A DNA stretch of 64,000 nt from Laetiporus sulphureus 93-53 (Eukaryota; Basidiomycota; Agaricomycetes; Polyporales; Laetiporaceae): assembly GCF_001632365.1 (NCBI RefSeq), contig NW_024468581.1, positions 47,679 through 111,678 on the forward strand, written 5' to 3'. Under the pieces are notes generated by a model that saw only the letters and a program-made list of their open reading frames with translations, did no database searches and was not told where the DNA came from. Shown here piece by piece: positions 37,282-49,240 of the stretch (positions are counted from its first letter, which is position 1; every line of letters starts with the position of its first letter). The position numbers and the translations under genes are program-made.

Positions 37282-38380
37282 AAGGAATATCCGGGCTGCA
37301 TGCCAGAAAAGGAGTGATTGATGACGCAGAGATGTGAATTCCCACTTCCCACTCCGATTTATCACATACCAAGAGAGAAATATAGGATGCCATTATAGGA
37401 TGGTGACTCGTATACCCGAACTTGTGGAGAGAGAACACGAAAGAAAAACTGCCACTCAGAGTTGCGCGAATACACAGAAACGTTCACGTCCCTATCATGG
37501 ACAGTGAGAGGAGTGTTGAGTCTAGTCTGTGACACTCGCCTAGTCGCTTCGTGGAGAGATGAGCTGACAGAAGTCGAAGGCGAGCATCGGTTTCATGTTA
37601 AGCTTAACTGAATGCCACTCGCTGGCTGGAAACACCAGACAGAAAAAGGACTCGTAATCGAGCGCGCATCATTTTGTTATCATCGCTGCTGGACAGGCAC
37701 TCAGCTGACCTCCACAGGAATTAGGGCGCACGATTCGGCGGCATCATGACACATGAGTTATTTAGGACAAGAAATACATTGAGAGCTTAATAGGCTGTGT
37801 AAGGCCGGGACATGCTATAGCTATGCCTGAGCAAAGGTTTGAGCCTGAAATCGACGGAGGGGCGCACGATGACGCATCTTTCATTCACAGTCCGATCGTA
37901 CCTGACCTGCGGCAGTGCTGTGAGAGAACCTCCGGAGCTCAGTGCGGCGCACCCTAAATTTTCAGAGACAGCCACTTGAAGATAGCTCGGATATGCTGCC
38001 GCGGAGCGCCGTGCTGAGGAACGTGCGTCCTGCTGCTAAATGAATGACGGGTCGGCCCTGAACGTGTGACTTTTGAGTTCAGAGATGCGCGGACACGGAA
38101 GGTGAAGATCAAGGAGAGTCTGACAGCGCGTAGTTTATTGAAGAAGAGAAGCAGCCGGGTCAGAGTATGGATGCAACTGCACCGTCGTAGCGGATAGGAG
38201 ATAGTAAGTTGGCCGATGGGACTAGCCGAGGGATTTGACATTGCAAACGGTGCTCGCGGCGTAACGTGAGTCTGAGTTGAGCATGAATATTGCACGGCGC
38301 ACGTATCTTGTGGGCACCGATACCTAGACCGATGCTGAAACACAGAAAACGTACTAGGCAGTACCATTGCAGGACCCACG
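37282..38380. other. Intergenic stretch
   Basis: No gene recognised. The duplicated segment shared with the window start ends at about 37330. Confidence 0.35.
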
Positions 38381-38792
38381 TTGGCGTTGCAGGCAACTCC
38401 AGCCAAAGAGTTCTACACTCTAGGGTTGAGTACCCCGGCGTACTTCAACGTGGCAGTTATTCGATGTCGAAATAGCTGGCAAGATCCAAGGTTGAGGAAG
38501 ATAGCTGATAACGTTCCTGTTCCCACAGCGAACCCTTCGGCGATTGACAGATTGCTCCGCGACCGTCATACTATCGCAGATGTTGACTTGCTGGAACGAG
38601 ATGGCTTTTTCCCATGGATGCTGAGCGCTGTGTAAGGAGAAACGTTCAACGAGGCTTGGAAAGAAGAAAGCGCAGTTATTTGTGCGCGCGTCATTGATTG
38701 GGAAGCACATGGACGAGCTGTCACCCGCATGATCCAACGAGACGCACTACGTTCGTCAGCACACAAACTCCCAGTGCATGCGCAGTTTTAAA
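38381..38792 (+). other. Possible coding fragment, unknown
   Basis: A plus-strand frame contains TPAYFNVAVIRCRNSW and IDRLLRDRHTIADVD. After a possible 25-nt interruption at about 38634 comes EAWKEESAVICARVIDWEAH. The composition looks protein-like, but I recognise no family, find no start context and cannot define exons. It may be a gene remnant or chance. The rest of 38793-39102 is the presumed promoter of the transporter. Confidence 0.2.
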
Positions 38793-39102
38793 GCCAAGTC
38801 TCGCGGCGATAGAAACGACCCAGGAATCAGAAATGAACCAGAAAGCAGACAACAGTAGGGATGTAAGACTGGTGAAAAATCGGAGTCTGTGGCGGAGCGC
38901 GAGTGGTGCCATGGGGCAACCGCGAACGTGCGTTGCTAGAAAAGGCAATCCACCAGGGCCATCAACGCAGAAAAGATACCAGATCCTCCGGACCACCGCC
39001 TGCCATTGCACGCTGGATCGTCCATATCTACCCCGCTCGCCATGGCCAGCGCCATCACCAGCCCTTGTCTCCCTCCCTTCACTGTGAGCGAAGACTCGAT
39101 AA

Positions 39103-41833
39103 ATGGCCGCCAATCCCTCCAAGAGGTCCAGCCTCTCCCAAGTGTCCTTGATCTTTGCGTGAGTGCGTCATCGTGCTCGGTGGACAGATAAACGGCTAAC
39201 GCGTTTTGACGTATAGCTGTGGGACAGCACTGTTCTCTGATGGTGAATTATCTGAGCAACAGATGGTATGAACGTGTCTGATGTATATTGCAACGTGCAG
39301 GATATGCCAACAATGTGATCGGAAGTGGTGCGTGCAGAGAGTTTTTAACAAGGAGTGCGCTCACGTTTGCATCCGTCGGCTTGCAGTGAACACTTGTAAG
39401 CCCTTACTGCCAGCCGGAGTATATACGATGTCTCAATATTCGACTAGTACTGAAGCGCATATACGGCGCCGATGCAGTCGCCGCTCATAATTATAGCAAC
39501 ACCCTCTCCAGTGTTGCTTTTGCGGGCACGATCGTCGGAATGCTCGTATTTGGCTATCTCTCCGACAGGCTGGGCCGGAAGTTCGGTATGGTGCGTAACA
39601 TATGCTCCAACTTGTCCTCATCGCGCGCATATATACGCTTGCTGACGCCATCTGCAATCTGCTATGTACAGATGCTCGCAACGGGTATTGTCGCCCTCTT
39701 TTCAGGTCTTTCCGCCGCGTCAAGCGGCGCTCACCACAGCTTCGGCGGCATGCTCTCCATGCTGTGTGCGTGTCGGTGTGTATATGCGCGTCTCACAGCT
39801 CCTCTCTTCACTGCCAGCTGACTGTATGCGCGCCTTTCCCTGACTAGGTTCTTGCTTGGCATCGGCGTCGGCGCAGAATACCCCTGCGGATCTGTCGCAG
39901 CCTCGGAGCAGTCCGAAGAGCCTGGTATCAGCAAGAATGCACAGCATAGGTGGTTTGCACTTGCAACAAGTGAGCAGTGGCTGCATTTCATACCGTTGTG
40001 GACAAGCTATAATTGCTAATTGTGACTATGCGCGAAGACACGATGATTGACGTCGGGTTCGTGGTCGGGGCGTTCGTCCCGCTCGTGCTCTACTGGATGT
40101 ATGTATCTTTTCTTCCCCTTCAGTTGCCACCTAACCCGTTCGCCCATCAGCTTCGGCGAACACCATCTTCGCGCTGTATGGCGGCTGTCCCTTGGGCTGG
40201 GCGTCATACCTGCGCTCGCAGTGCTCGTCTGGCGTCTCCGCATGGACGAGCCGGCGCGCTTCAAGAAGGACTCGATGGCGCGCACGAGGACACCGTATTG
40301 GCTCATCATAAAACGCTATTGGGTTCAGCTGTGTGCGATCTGCTTCACGTGGTTCATTTATGATTTTATTACGTGCGTTTCATTCGCCTTCTCAATGGTA
40401 TTGATGTACTGATGGTAAGCCCGTGATGATAGGTACCCTGTGAGTGCTTCTTGTGAACATTTTCTGCTTATAGCACGTCATTGACTCGCATTTAGTTCGG
40501 CATCTACTCCTCTGTCGTCGTAGATGAGTAAGTGACGCATGTGTGCGTCAGATCTGTCTCTCATGACATATGTCTCCTCCAGCATCACGGGTAACTCGAC
40601 CGCCCTCAGCGTCGTCTTCGGCTGGAATGTCGTGATCAAGTACGTTTTCTTGTCTATTTTCGCATCGCGCTCTCACTCGACCGCTCCACGTCGCAGCTTG
40701 TTCTACATACCAGGTGCGCACGGGATTGTATTTAAATATGATGTACACAAACTGATGAGATTTGTTATGCAAAGGCACGGTTGGTGGCGCGTTTCTCGTC
40801 GACTATCTCGGCCCCAAGTACACGATGGTGCGTTCAGCTCTGACAGTGCGGGACGGGCGAGAAAAATGCTGACTATACATATGTGGTCAGATCAGTGGTC
40901 TGCTCGCGCAGGCTATTATTGGATTCATCATGAGTGGTCTATACAAGCAGTATGTCAGATTGCTTTTGATGGAGTTTTGAGATCTGATGTACAGGTCTAC
41001 AGGCTGACGCACCACATCGCCGCATTTGCTGTAAGCTTGTGGTCCATGCGAAGTACTAATCAGCTGGTTGATGGTCGTAATAAAGGTCGTCTACGGGATT
41101 TTCCTCAGCTTTGGCGAAGTCGGTGGGTCTCACTCTATATCCGATTATTCTGTGCGCTAACAATCGGGATAGGCCCCGGCAACTGTCTCGGAATGCTCGC
41201 AGCGAAGAGCGGCCCGACCGCTGTCCGTGGTCAATTCTACGGTATCGCGGCCGCAGTAGGCAAGGTTGGCGCATTTGTGGGTACTTGGGGTACGTTCTTT
41301 CCGGTTCTTCGAACATGCTGTTAATTGACAGTGTGCATATATAGTCTTTCCCGTGATCATCGATGGTATGCGAGCTCATCCGTGGCCTCTTCAGCGATGT
41401 GTATGACGAATTCCTGGCAGATTTCGGCGGCTCAAGCAGTGATAAGGGCAATACTGGGCCATTTTGGATCGCCAGTGGTGCGTGTCTGCTAATCGCTTGA
41501 CACGTAACTGCACTTGCTAACGATATGTGGCTGAAACGCCAGCCTTGGCCGTTTTAAGTGCCATTATCACCTTCTTTTTCATCCGGCCGCTCTCACATGA
41601 CTGCATGGTGGAAGAGGATCGCTTGGTGTGTCGTTTTTATCTCGTTCCTCGCTTGCATGACTGAGAACCTCTGACTGCCTGCTGTTGTGCAGTTCCGCGA
41701 ATATCTAGAGGCGCATGGCTTTGATACGTCCAAGATGGGCCTCATCGAGACAACAGAGACCTGGTCCGAGGATACGCCATCCGAGAAGGATGTCAATGCC
41801 GTTAGTGAAAAAGTATCGCCAACGCCGGTGTGA
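39103..41833 (+). CDS. Git1-like glycerophosphodiester/phosphate transporter (MFS), 22 exons
   Basis: Major facilitator superfamily transporter of the fungal Git1 type, importing glycerophosphoinositol or related phosphate compounds at the plasma membrane. I resolve 22 exons with consistent phases and 488 residues. Examples: 39103-39158, 39217-39242, 39301-39327, 39387-39395 (9 nt), 39448-39590, 39672-39763, 39848-39969, 40038-40098, 40151-40372, 40433-40439 (7 nt), 40496-40527, and so on to 41693-41833. Signatures: [20 protein letters not shown] (MFS loop 2-3 motif), [60 protein letters not shown], and [19 protein letters not shown]. The tail is acidic and cytosolic. The start at 39103 gives an N-terminus that splices in frame to [19 protein letters not shown] decayed 3' fragment of this gene is at 51.9 kb. 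Confidence 0.88.
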
Positions 41834-42224
41834 GCGGCTGCGCTCTCCCTCCGCTCTACATTTGGACGTTCTTGCCTTGTCTCGCAGCGCTAGGATATTC
41901 CTTCCCTGTCATCGCCACGTTCCACCTACTTCTGGGGAGCTGTCGGCGTCGACCATGCTGTGTGATGTGCTGTTTAACATAATGTATTGTGCTGTCTGGA
42001 TATGTCCCTGCTTCTCTAACGATCTCCTCATGACCTCGAGACTCTTGCTCATGTAATTGCATATAGCCACGGCATCTCATGTAGCTTGGATCTGCTGGAT
42101 ATTCTTGGTCTTGTTCCTTGCAATACGTTCAACAATACCTTTAGTTGGAATGAATAGCGAACATCCTCACTTCAGGGCACATGGGTTTGCAATATATATG
42201 CAATAATCTGTTCAACGCCATTGA

Positions 42225-44338
42225 TTATCGCAGACCGCTCATGGATCCCACAAGACAGATTTCCTGCGCAATACGCTCGGTATCATGTTCCAACGGCCTG
42301 CCTGCGTGGGCTTTGTCGAGTTTATGTCGAAGGAGGAGAGTGATCTGCTCGTTCAGCTCGGCTTGACGTTTCTTATGCGTTTCTGAAACTATGCTGTCAA
42401 CTAACGACGAACTGCGATAGCCATGAGACGCATTTGCAGACCAAGTCTTTTTGCAAGCTCGTCTTTGTTGTTGGGCAGAATGACTGCAGGGTCAATGGAC
42501 GTTGCATTCCGTAGGAAGCACTCTTTCTCGTGCACTGGAGGATAAAGATCAATGCAGTGCCTTCAAAGGCGATCGGCCATAAAGCAGTATCAGGACTGAC
42601 CTAGCTCGATAGACCGCTGGACTTCGCTCAGTATGCGATTAACGCTCTGCGACGCCAATCAGCCGGAATTCATCCAAATACGGGCTTTCGCGAGGTCACA
42701 GACCTTTCCCCTTCCTAGCTTTATGGGATCGCGTGCACAGTGTTCCGCCACAACTTTCGTGCGTTTCGAAACGGAATGACGGAGAAGGTCTACGTAGCCC
42801 TGTACTGCACTGGCCTTATCCTGCAACTCCTGCTGAAGGATGGGGGCAGCCCCAGCACTGAAGGTTGATAGCTGCGTCAGTTGAAATTGTGAGTTACTGA
42901 GCACAGCGAGGACGCATGACAGAGAACGCACACTTTGAAGCGATTGTGAACTTGCATGTATGAGCGCTATCGAGAGATCCGATAGTGATTGCAGCTTTCG
43001 CTCCTTCTCCATCTAAATCGCTACACGTTAGATAACGCACCGAACCATCAGTTAGTATTGCTGTATGCGCCTACAATCCGCTTCTGTATCTTGTCAAGTT
43101 CGGCGTCATCTGGAGCTTCTGAGAAAGCGGGCAGCAGCGAGTGATATCTCAGATTCTGTGAGCATCGAAGGCGTGTCTGCTTCTTAAGACGGTCGCTGCA
43201 ACTTTGAGGTCAGTCTCCAACGACATCACATCAGCAGTAGAATATGTACTGTGCGAGGATCACTCGCTCGTCGGACATGTGTAGATTCATTGCATCGGAA
43301 ATTGCTTTCATTAATCGCGCTTCGCCACTTCGTTCGCCTTCCTGCTTTGACGATTGCAAGGAGATCCAGAGGTGGGATAGCCGGACGTGAAACGAGTGAA
43401 AGCTCTGATGGGACGCGTTATGACAAGTGATCATTCACCGTAGACATAAAGCTCTTACCGCGAGCACGTCCTGCGTGTGATCTGCACGGATGTGAGGTGC
43501 AAAATAGCGATTTGTATTACGCATTCCCGTCTCGTGAAGGCGGCCCTTCTCCTAGGTATTTGTTTGGATTATGTTCAAATCCCGAAATTGGATCAGCGGT
43601 GTCAGACAACTCACGGACTTCCGGGACGAGATATCTTTCCTGCACGCGCCCTCAGCCACATTATATATGAGAAACGTCATGCTTCAGCGTACCGAAGCTG
43701 CATCATCATGTCACTGATGCATACAAGCCGTGCAATGCGATTGGACTCCTTTTGAGCGAGAACGCGTAGAAGAAGATTTGTCCCTCGTGTCAGCTGAAGA
43801 TCGTCTTGCAAACGATCAGCTTCGCGTTCTACAGCATACTGAGTGCGATGTCTAGATATCAGATCAGCCAGCCGTCGATACGTACGACTTAGGTACGTGT
43901 CGTTCAGTAAATTGCGAAGGCTGTCCTCTGCGGCGCGCCGTTCTAACTTTGCACCATCCAGTCGGGTCTTTGTACGTTTGGTGACAGAAAACGAAGAACA
44001 TGCCTGTGGGGCTGCGCTCTTCCTCTCAGATGTTGACGCGCTTCGCGTGCAGTGCATGTTTTCCCATCAGGCGAGAGCATACGTGCGGAGTATACCACAT
44101 ACCACTGAAATTGATGTCTGCATACCGCTGTTTCTCGCCGTCCTCGGATATGTCGAGCAACAAAGAGTAGCACATCTGCAAAGGGTCCTTTGTACAGTCG
44201 ATGAAGATCATCCTGTGAGACCACAGGGGCGCCGATGTCTTGAAGCCATTGATAAACGTAGTCCTCCGTGCCAATGTCCTCTGGTGCACGATGCTGCGTT
44301 GCTTCGGATAAAGCGGCGTTGCAGGCGTTCGGTGGCAT
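42225..44338 (-). CDS. HAUS5-like augmin subunit (tentative), coiled-coil protein
   Basis: Minus-strand multi-exon gene. The first exon (from 44338) encodes YVYQWLQDIGAP, followed by LHRLYKGPFADVLLFVARHI. This pattern (W, G-P, L-x-R-L-x-x-G, AD, H-x-R) resembles the N-terminus of HAUS augmin-like complex subunit 5, which recruits gamma-tubulin to spindle microtubules. Later exons are mostly charged and helical: about 43980-43677 (AEDSLRNLLNDTYLSRTYRRL, shown here in part), about 43400-43230, 43012-42660 (MEKERKLQSLSDLSIAL), and a last exon with LNEQITLLLRHKLDKAH ending at TAA 42227-42225. I could not fix all splice sites. The length fits a protein of roughly 500 residues. The family call rests on the N-terminal pattern and the coiled-coil content; another coiled-coil protein is possible. 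Confidence 0.5.
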
Positions 44339-45690
44339 GGTCTATGGATCGATGAATGCAGTCCTAAGTGCCTTCAACCTTTTCAATCGAAAAAAACAAC
44401 TAGGGAGAACAGGGAAGGAAAAGATCAAGGAGTTTTTAGACGGTTGAACGTTGACGTTGCACGATGCAGGTTGCTGAAGCCACAGACGCGTGGCGTCTCA
44501 GGTGGTGTCGCGTCCGTCCACGTTACGTGACGTTGTACGCAGTGCACGGATATATCTCTCATCCCCTTCCTCAAAAAACATAGATCTGCCCAGGGAGACA
44601 AGAAAAACTGGCATTTTTTTGGGGCAGAAACGGTGCCTCGACACGTAAATGTCGCGAGGCTCGACATTGAGTTGCACCTCGAACTACTCGGCCGAGCATC
44701 ACGAATGCTGGGTACTGAAAACACATAGACTTCTAGCCGAACGCTGAAGCAAAGCACATGTCTGCCGTACACTCCGCAGAGTCATACGTGAAACCTCTTC
44801 GCTAATTATCACCTCGACCTGGGCATCTGTAGAATGGAGGATGGCACTCAGCATATGAATCATGCCAAGAAACGCTCAGACGCTTCCGTGCATCTACCAT
44901 ACAATTCGCCTCCGATGTCACGACGCCGCCTACCATTGCGCGTGACGCAGGCGAGTGCGCAGTGGGGAACTTGTGGCGAATGGGTCTATACGCGCCAACA
45001 CATGTACTCACTGTCATTATGCAGAATGCTCAGACGTGAGGCAGATTCGCGCAAACTACCTTTGGCAACAGCATTCGGCCTTTGGAGTTCATTCCATGGG
45101 AGAGTACGAACATTTACGTCAGCTTCAACGCCACCATGGCCACACGCCACGACTTCGGCCAGCGGTGAACTTCACAGGGCATATGGGGTGAACGTTGAAC
45201 TGCTCATGATAGAGCAGGAAGACGACGTATGATAGCGCAGGAAAGGAAGTACGATATCCGTTCAACGAGTCGTCCGCAAAGGTAGGATGGATCGATCGTG
45301 TGCCATACAGCTGAAGAATCAGTGTCTGATCCTCATAGGAAGCAGAGTCAATAGATAGAAATATGACATACGCCGCGGATGAGAAGTTCACTCATGCTCA
45401 CTGTATATTCAGTGTGAACGCGTGCCAGCCACGAGTGATCCAGTTGCTGAGCTGCTACAACAGCATCCCTCGAAGTGTGTGGATACAGGTTGCCGAAATC
45501 ATGCGCTCGACAGTATGCTTCCGGAGCCTCAGAGGTATCGCCAATAACTGGGATACCTGGTTGTCCTGTAAAAGATAGAAACGTGCTGCGTGGTAATCTG
45601 GCGTGATGACGCGTCCGTGCATTCCACAGCTACAAGAGAAGTACATCCACAGAAATGTCGGGATGGGAGATCGAATCTGGCGTATGTCCG
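44339..45690. other. Region without a secure gene
   Basis: Minus-strand frames at 45646-45455 and 45391-45125 look weakly coding (for example YEDQTLILQLYGTRSIH). They could be exons of a gene I cannot identify. Plus-strand frames at 44955-45191 are equally plausible by eye. No call is made. Confidence 0.3.
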
Positions 45691-46145
45691 CTAATGCTGC
45701 ATTGGCTCAGGGCCTCCGCTCGTACTTTGGCTCTTCTTCGCAAGCTCGTTCCTATCAGAGTGGTCACAAATGTAAGCTCAACCTTGATGTCAGCAATGTG
45801 AGCCGCTATAACGCACCGAAGCTGCACGCTGAAGTCATCCTCAATATCATCATCGTCCCAGTTGTCCTCCCACAACTTGTCGCCCCCAGACTTTGCCGCC
45901 CCCGGGGCTGCTCCTCCTAGATGAGCCAAGTCTGTCTGAGAATCATCCCAATCTTCGGATAGCATATAATTGTTAGTGAATGAGCGTGCGAGAATGAAAC
46001 GAATGAACGAACCCGCTACCGCGAACTCTTCAAACTCATCGTCCTCCTCCAGCATCCCGAGATGAGGTATAGCTTGCTCCTCTTTCAAAGATTCCGATGG
46101 TTTGAATGCATCGGAGGATTTTGATGATGATGCATTTGCGGACAT
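45691..46145 (-). CDS. sem1: 26S proteasome complex subunit Sem1/DSS1
   Basis: Three exons on the minus strand: 46145-46013, 45952-45817 and 45751-45691; 109 residues with all phases correct. The two acidic, aromatic blocks that define the family are present: EEDDEFEEFAV joined by splicing to DWDD, and LWEDNWDDDDIEDDFS followed by QLRNELAKK. Sem1/DSS1 is a small disordered protein. It is a lid subunit of the proteasome and also a chaperone-like partner in TREX-2 and of BRCA2-type proteins. The fungal N-terminal extension (about 35 residues) is Ser/Lys-rich. The start codon chosen gives the shortest consistent N-terminus; a longer frame upstream is open to 46271. It is the last normal gene before the CpG-poor relic region that begins about 300 bp beyond. 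Confidence 0.92.
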
Positions 46146-46474
46146 GGCTGCAGCGAGGATAGAAGCGACGCTGAAATCGGCGTCTGGCAAGGAGGGACAA
46201 GGCAAGGAAGGACAAGGAGGCTCGAGGAGAGAAGCGACAGCTGAATGCGGCGTCGTCTTCACAATATGCACGCGTCAGCACCTGGTGGCGTGGGAATTGC
46301 AAGTGCGACGGAAAACTTGTACCCAATTAATATTGTTCAAGCACAGGTTCTGTCTGACTCGTCGAGGAACATGCGTGGCGCAATGCACCTTAGGAGCCAA
46401 CTACATAGAGGCACGGTTAGAACGCTGATGCCTATTGCGAAAAAGAATTGACTAAATACAATAGCAAAAATATG

Positions 46475-46567
46475 CGACCAACCGGGGATTCGAACCCCGA
46501 ATCTTCAGCTAGTTCCAGCGCAAAGGTTGACCGGAAACTGACGCCTTAACCATTAGGCCAGCCGGCC
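46475..46567 (-). tRNA. tRNA-Arg(CCG) with a 20-nt intron
   Basis: Read on the minus strand it folds as a tRNA. The acceptor GGCCGGC pairs with GUUGGUC (three G-U pairs). The D arm GCC-UAAUGGUUAA-GGC has the A box. The anticodon stem UCAGU pairs with GCUGA, with loop UUCCGGA giving anticodon CCG. The T arm CGGGG-UUCGAAU-CCCCG has an intact B box, and the discriminator is G. A 20-nt intron lies after position 37, the canonical site. The D-arm sequence matches eukaryotic arginine tRNAs. CpGs in the T arm are intact, unlike in neighbouring relics. Confidence 0.85.
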
Positions 46568-46593
46568 ATTGTTAGAACACCATTTATAATTCT

Positions 46594-46648
46594 CTCAGTC
46601 TCATAAACTGACACCTAAACCATTAGGCCAGCCAGACTCCACAGCTTT
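46594..46648 (-). repeat. Decayed tRNA-Arg 5' half next to the tRNA gene
   Basis: The minus strand contains GGCUGGCCUAAUGG followed by UUUAGGUGUCAG. This is the A-box half of the adjacent tRNA-Arg with CpG changed to TpG, and then the resemblance ends. The same 30 bases (CCATTAGGCCAGCCAGACTC and on) recur at 51761-51790. The fragment ends exactly where homology to the first composite element begins (46649). Confidence 0.6.
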
Positions 46649-49240
46649 GATAACTGAGTTAATGCACAAGGAAAGAAGTTCCATAGACTTGACAATCGCT
46701 ATCGCATATCGCAAGGCAATTGCAGACCTGACAAAATCTCTGCTTGGTACAACGTCACTGGATGGCTATATTGCAAATTTAATTTATCCTCCAGTAAATA
46801 ATTTTCCACTCACCGATTGTCCGATTCCATGCCAGCCTCTAACCAAGTTGATCTTCCCTCACACGCCTTCACCTTTGGTATACTGATGTTTTTTTTGTTG
46901 AGTATCGGAGGTACGTGATCGAAGAACATATGAAGGTCGTTGATCAACATTTTCTGTAATCGATATCAGTAACATTTCAAAAAAAACAATATTACAAAAC
47001 TCACCTGTCCACGGGCCTTGATAAACCTAGGTAAATGATATACCAGCTTTTGTCCATCAGATGAATAGGCAGACCTGGGAGTATTGTCATCCCAGGTCTC
47101 CCAGTTAGCAGGTTTTCGCTTAGAGCCCTTCACAGCATGTGTAAAATTGAAGTCGAAGATCTCTGAATTTGGGGTAGCTATATTGTATATTGTTATTTAA
47201 AATACCTACTTTTATTTGCTTTCGCTCTTTCAGTCATCTTTCTCGCTTCATTTTGCAAGTTGACCTTCATGTGCCGCTCTGCCTTCTCCTTGTTCCTGGA
47301 TAAGACACAATGTTGTCAACATCAATTATTGTCACAGTATTAAGTGGCACCTTTCTTTTTGCAGTAATAAAGTCATCATTCAGCAACCACAAGTGATTAT
47401 TCAGACGCCAACCTTCATATTGGTCTCACAAAGTGGATACTTAGACAAACAGCATAATACCACCACATACATCGTGGATATGACTGTGTCTACCACATAA
47501 CCATCAAGCATCCATGATTCAGCCACCCAGTCACATGACACTGGCCACTTGCCCTATTCAGAAGTTATCAGGCGTTGGTCACGTGACACCAGGCCACTTG
47601 CCCAGAATGGAACTCTTTGGCCCACAATAGGCTTACCCATGCTCATTGGACCACCAAGCTAGCAAGCACCCAATTCGCTGCTCAATAGCAGCACCAACTA
47701 CATGGCTGCCAAATAGTAGCACCAGCATTAGAATATGTGCTATAGCAGAACCCCCATTGGTCACTCAATAAGTGGCACCACTTCAGCTACTCAAATAGTG
47801 GCACCAAATTCAGACAATTATCTCATTGGATAAAGTAGGATTACCTTGGCGTATCCACGGCCTTTATAGATAGTTGCTATAGCAAAGTCCAGAACCATTA
47901 CTGGTTTTGGCAATATGTTCACATGTAGACAGGACAGGACCCCAGTAAGTACACCATAGTTAGGGTACCCAGGGTCCACCACTACATGTATATAAGCACA
48001 TGAGGATCTAAGGGAAGACCTTACATTCATTCACCTATTTCATGCGGCCTAACAGCCAATTCACCCCCTTGTTGTGAGCATAAGGCTAAGGGCCCTTTGA
48101 GCCCCTTTTTAGGCTGCATGTCACTGCATGCCTGGTTTGGCCCTACCTGGGCAAACCCCTTTTTTGTGCAGGTCACTGGACGCTGGCAAGCATCTTGCTG
48201 CCATTTCCTTGCCTTAGGGCACAGGATCTAATGTGCTGTGACAATTATACATAAGCTTTAAACACTTACATTTTCGGGCATCTTTGTCTCTTTTTGTCAC
48301 ACTTATCACAGGGCTTAGCGCTAGCACCTTCATTATGGAACTTGGTCGTACTGTCTTCAACGTCTTGGTTGTTGGACTTAGCAGCAGCATCTTCAATGTC
48401 TTGGTTGTTGAACTTGGAGGAAGCATCTTCAATGTCTTAGTTGTCAGACTTGGAGAGAGCATCTTCAACGTCTTCATTGTCAGACATATCTGACAACTCT
48501 ACATCTCCGAATACCTCTTTTCGGAGCTCTTTAAGCCTTTCTGTGGACAATGAACTGTTGAGGTGAGCCTTCAAGCATTGTTGAACAAAGTTAAGACTTA
48601 CGCTTTCATGTCTTCTATGACATGATCCCACAACAATTGTGTCACCTCCTAAATAATGAGGTTAGAACCATGATGCTTGCATAGTGAACAAATACTCACC
48701 ATATCCTCACCTTGATCAGGCAGTTGAACCATCTCAATATCCTTCTGGTCATTGTTGCCATCCTTATTGCCGATGTTCCTCTTCCACATGTCGTCGCTCA
48801 CGTCCTGGTCCAACATAGACTTAGCTACATGCTGGATAGCATGGCCCTGTTAGCTCACTCTATCAAGGATGGAGGAGGGTGGGAGCACACCTAGAATAAG
48901 CTTGTGATGCGCAAGTTCCCTTTGAATGCCCTGCAGCTTTGCCGCATACTCGTCGGTCAGGTCAACATGGCTGAGGGGATTTTTCTCCATCGAGTCCCCA
49001 GAGAATGCACATTTGATGCCCTTGCTGCTCATTGTGAGGCTCTAGGAAAGGATGGTGAGGCAAAGAGGTGGTGAGACTTGGTCATACAGAATTTGGCTCA
49101 GCCACAGCATTAAAGGAATATTTCAGACTCCACGATACTCCGCTGCAGCCATTAATTGGCACCATATATGTCGAAAGTACTTCCACTTTCCGCACTCTAA
49201 TTATCTCGCAATTTGATTCATGTTTTGCTTACAATTGTAC
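46649..49240 (-). pseudogene. TET/JBP-like 2OG-Fe(II) dioxygenase gene relic, element copy I (catalytic 3' end missing)
   Basis: Minus-strand relic paralogous to 52.5-55.1 kb. Recognisable pieces: SSKGIKCAFSGDSMEKN and LTDEYAAKLQGIQREL (about 49030-48870); acidic tandem repeats (about 48520-48330) followed by a basic KRDKDARKC-type segment; WETWDDNTPRSAYSSDGQ and KLVYHLPRFIKARGQ (about 47110-47005); and a segment ending in LCINSVI at the element edge (46649). The 2OG-Fe(II) catalytic domain seen in copy II should lie beyond this edge and is absent. A solo LTR interrupts it at 47330-48243. A deletion of about 860 bp relative to copy II joins the sequences near 48805 and 48825. At 49240 it is fused to a Ca2+-exchanger fragment. 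Confidence 0.6.
47330..48243 (+). mobile_element. Solo LTR with ATTAT target duplication
   Basis: 914 bp beginning TGTCAC and ending GTGACA, flanked by the direct repeat ATTAT (47325-47329 and 48244-48248). The paralogous site in element copy II (about 53235-53243) reads straight through without the insertion, giving an empty-site control. A TATA box (TATATAAG, about 47989) marks an internal promoter. No primer-binding site or coding region is attached, so this is a recombined solo LTR. About 90% or more similar by eye to 56339-57264. Confidence 0.92.

Noticed and set aside
38160..39122. Minus-strand frames upstream of the transporter as genes
   Set aside because: Composition is Ser/Arg/Pro-rich without motifs, and they overlap the transporter promoter and start.
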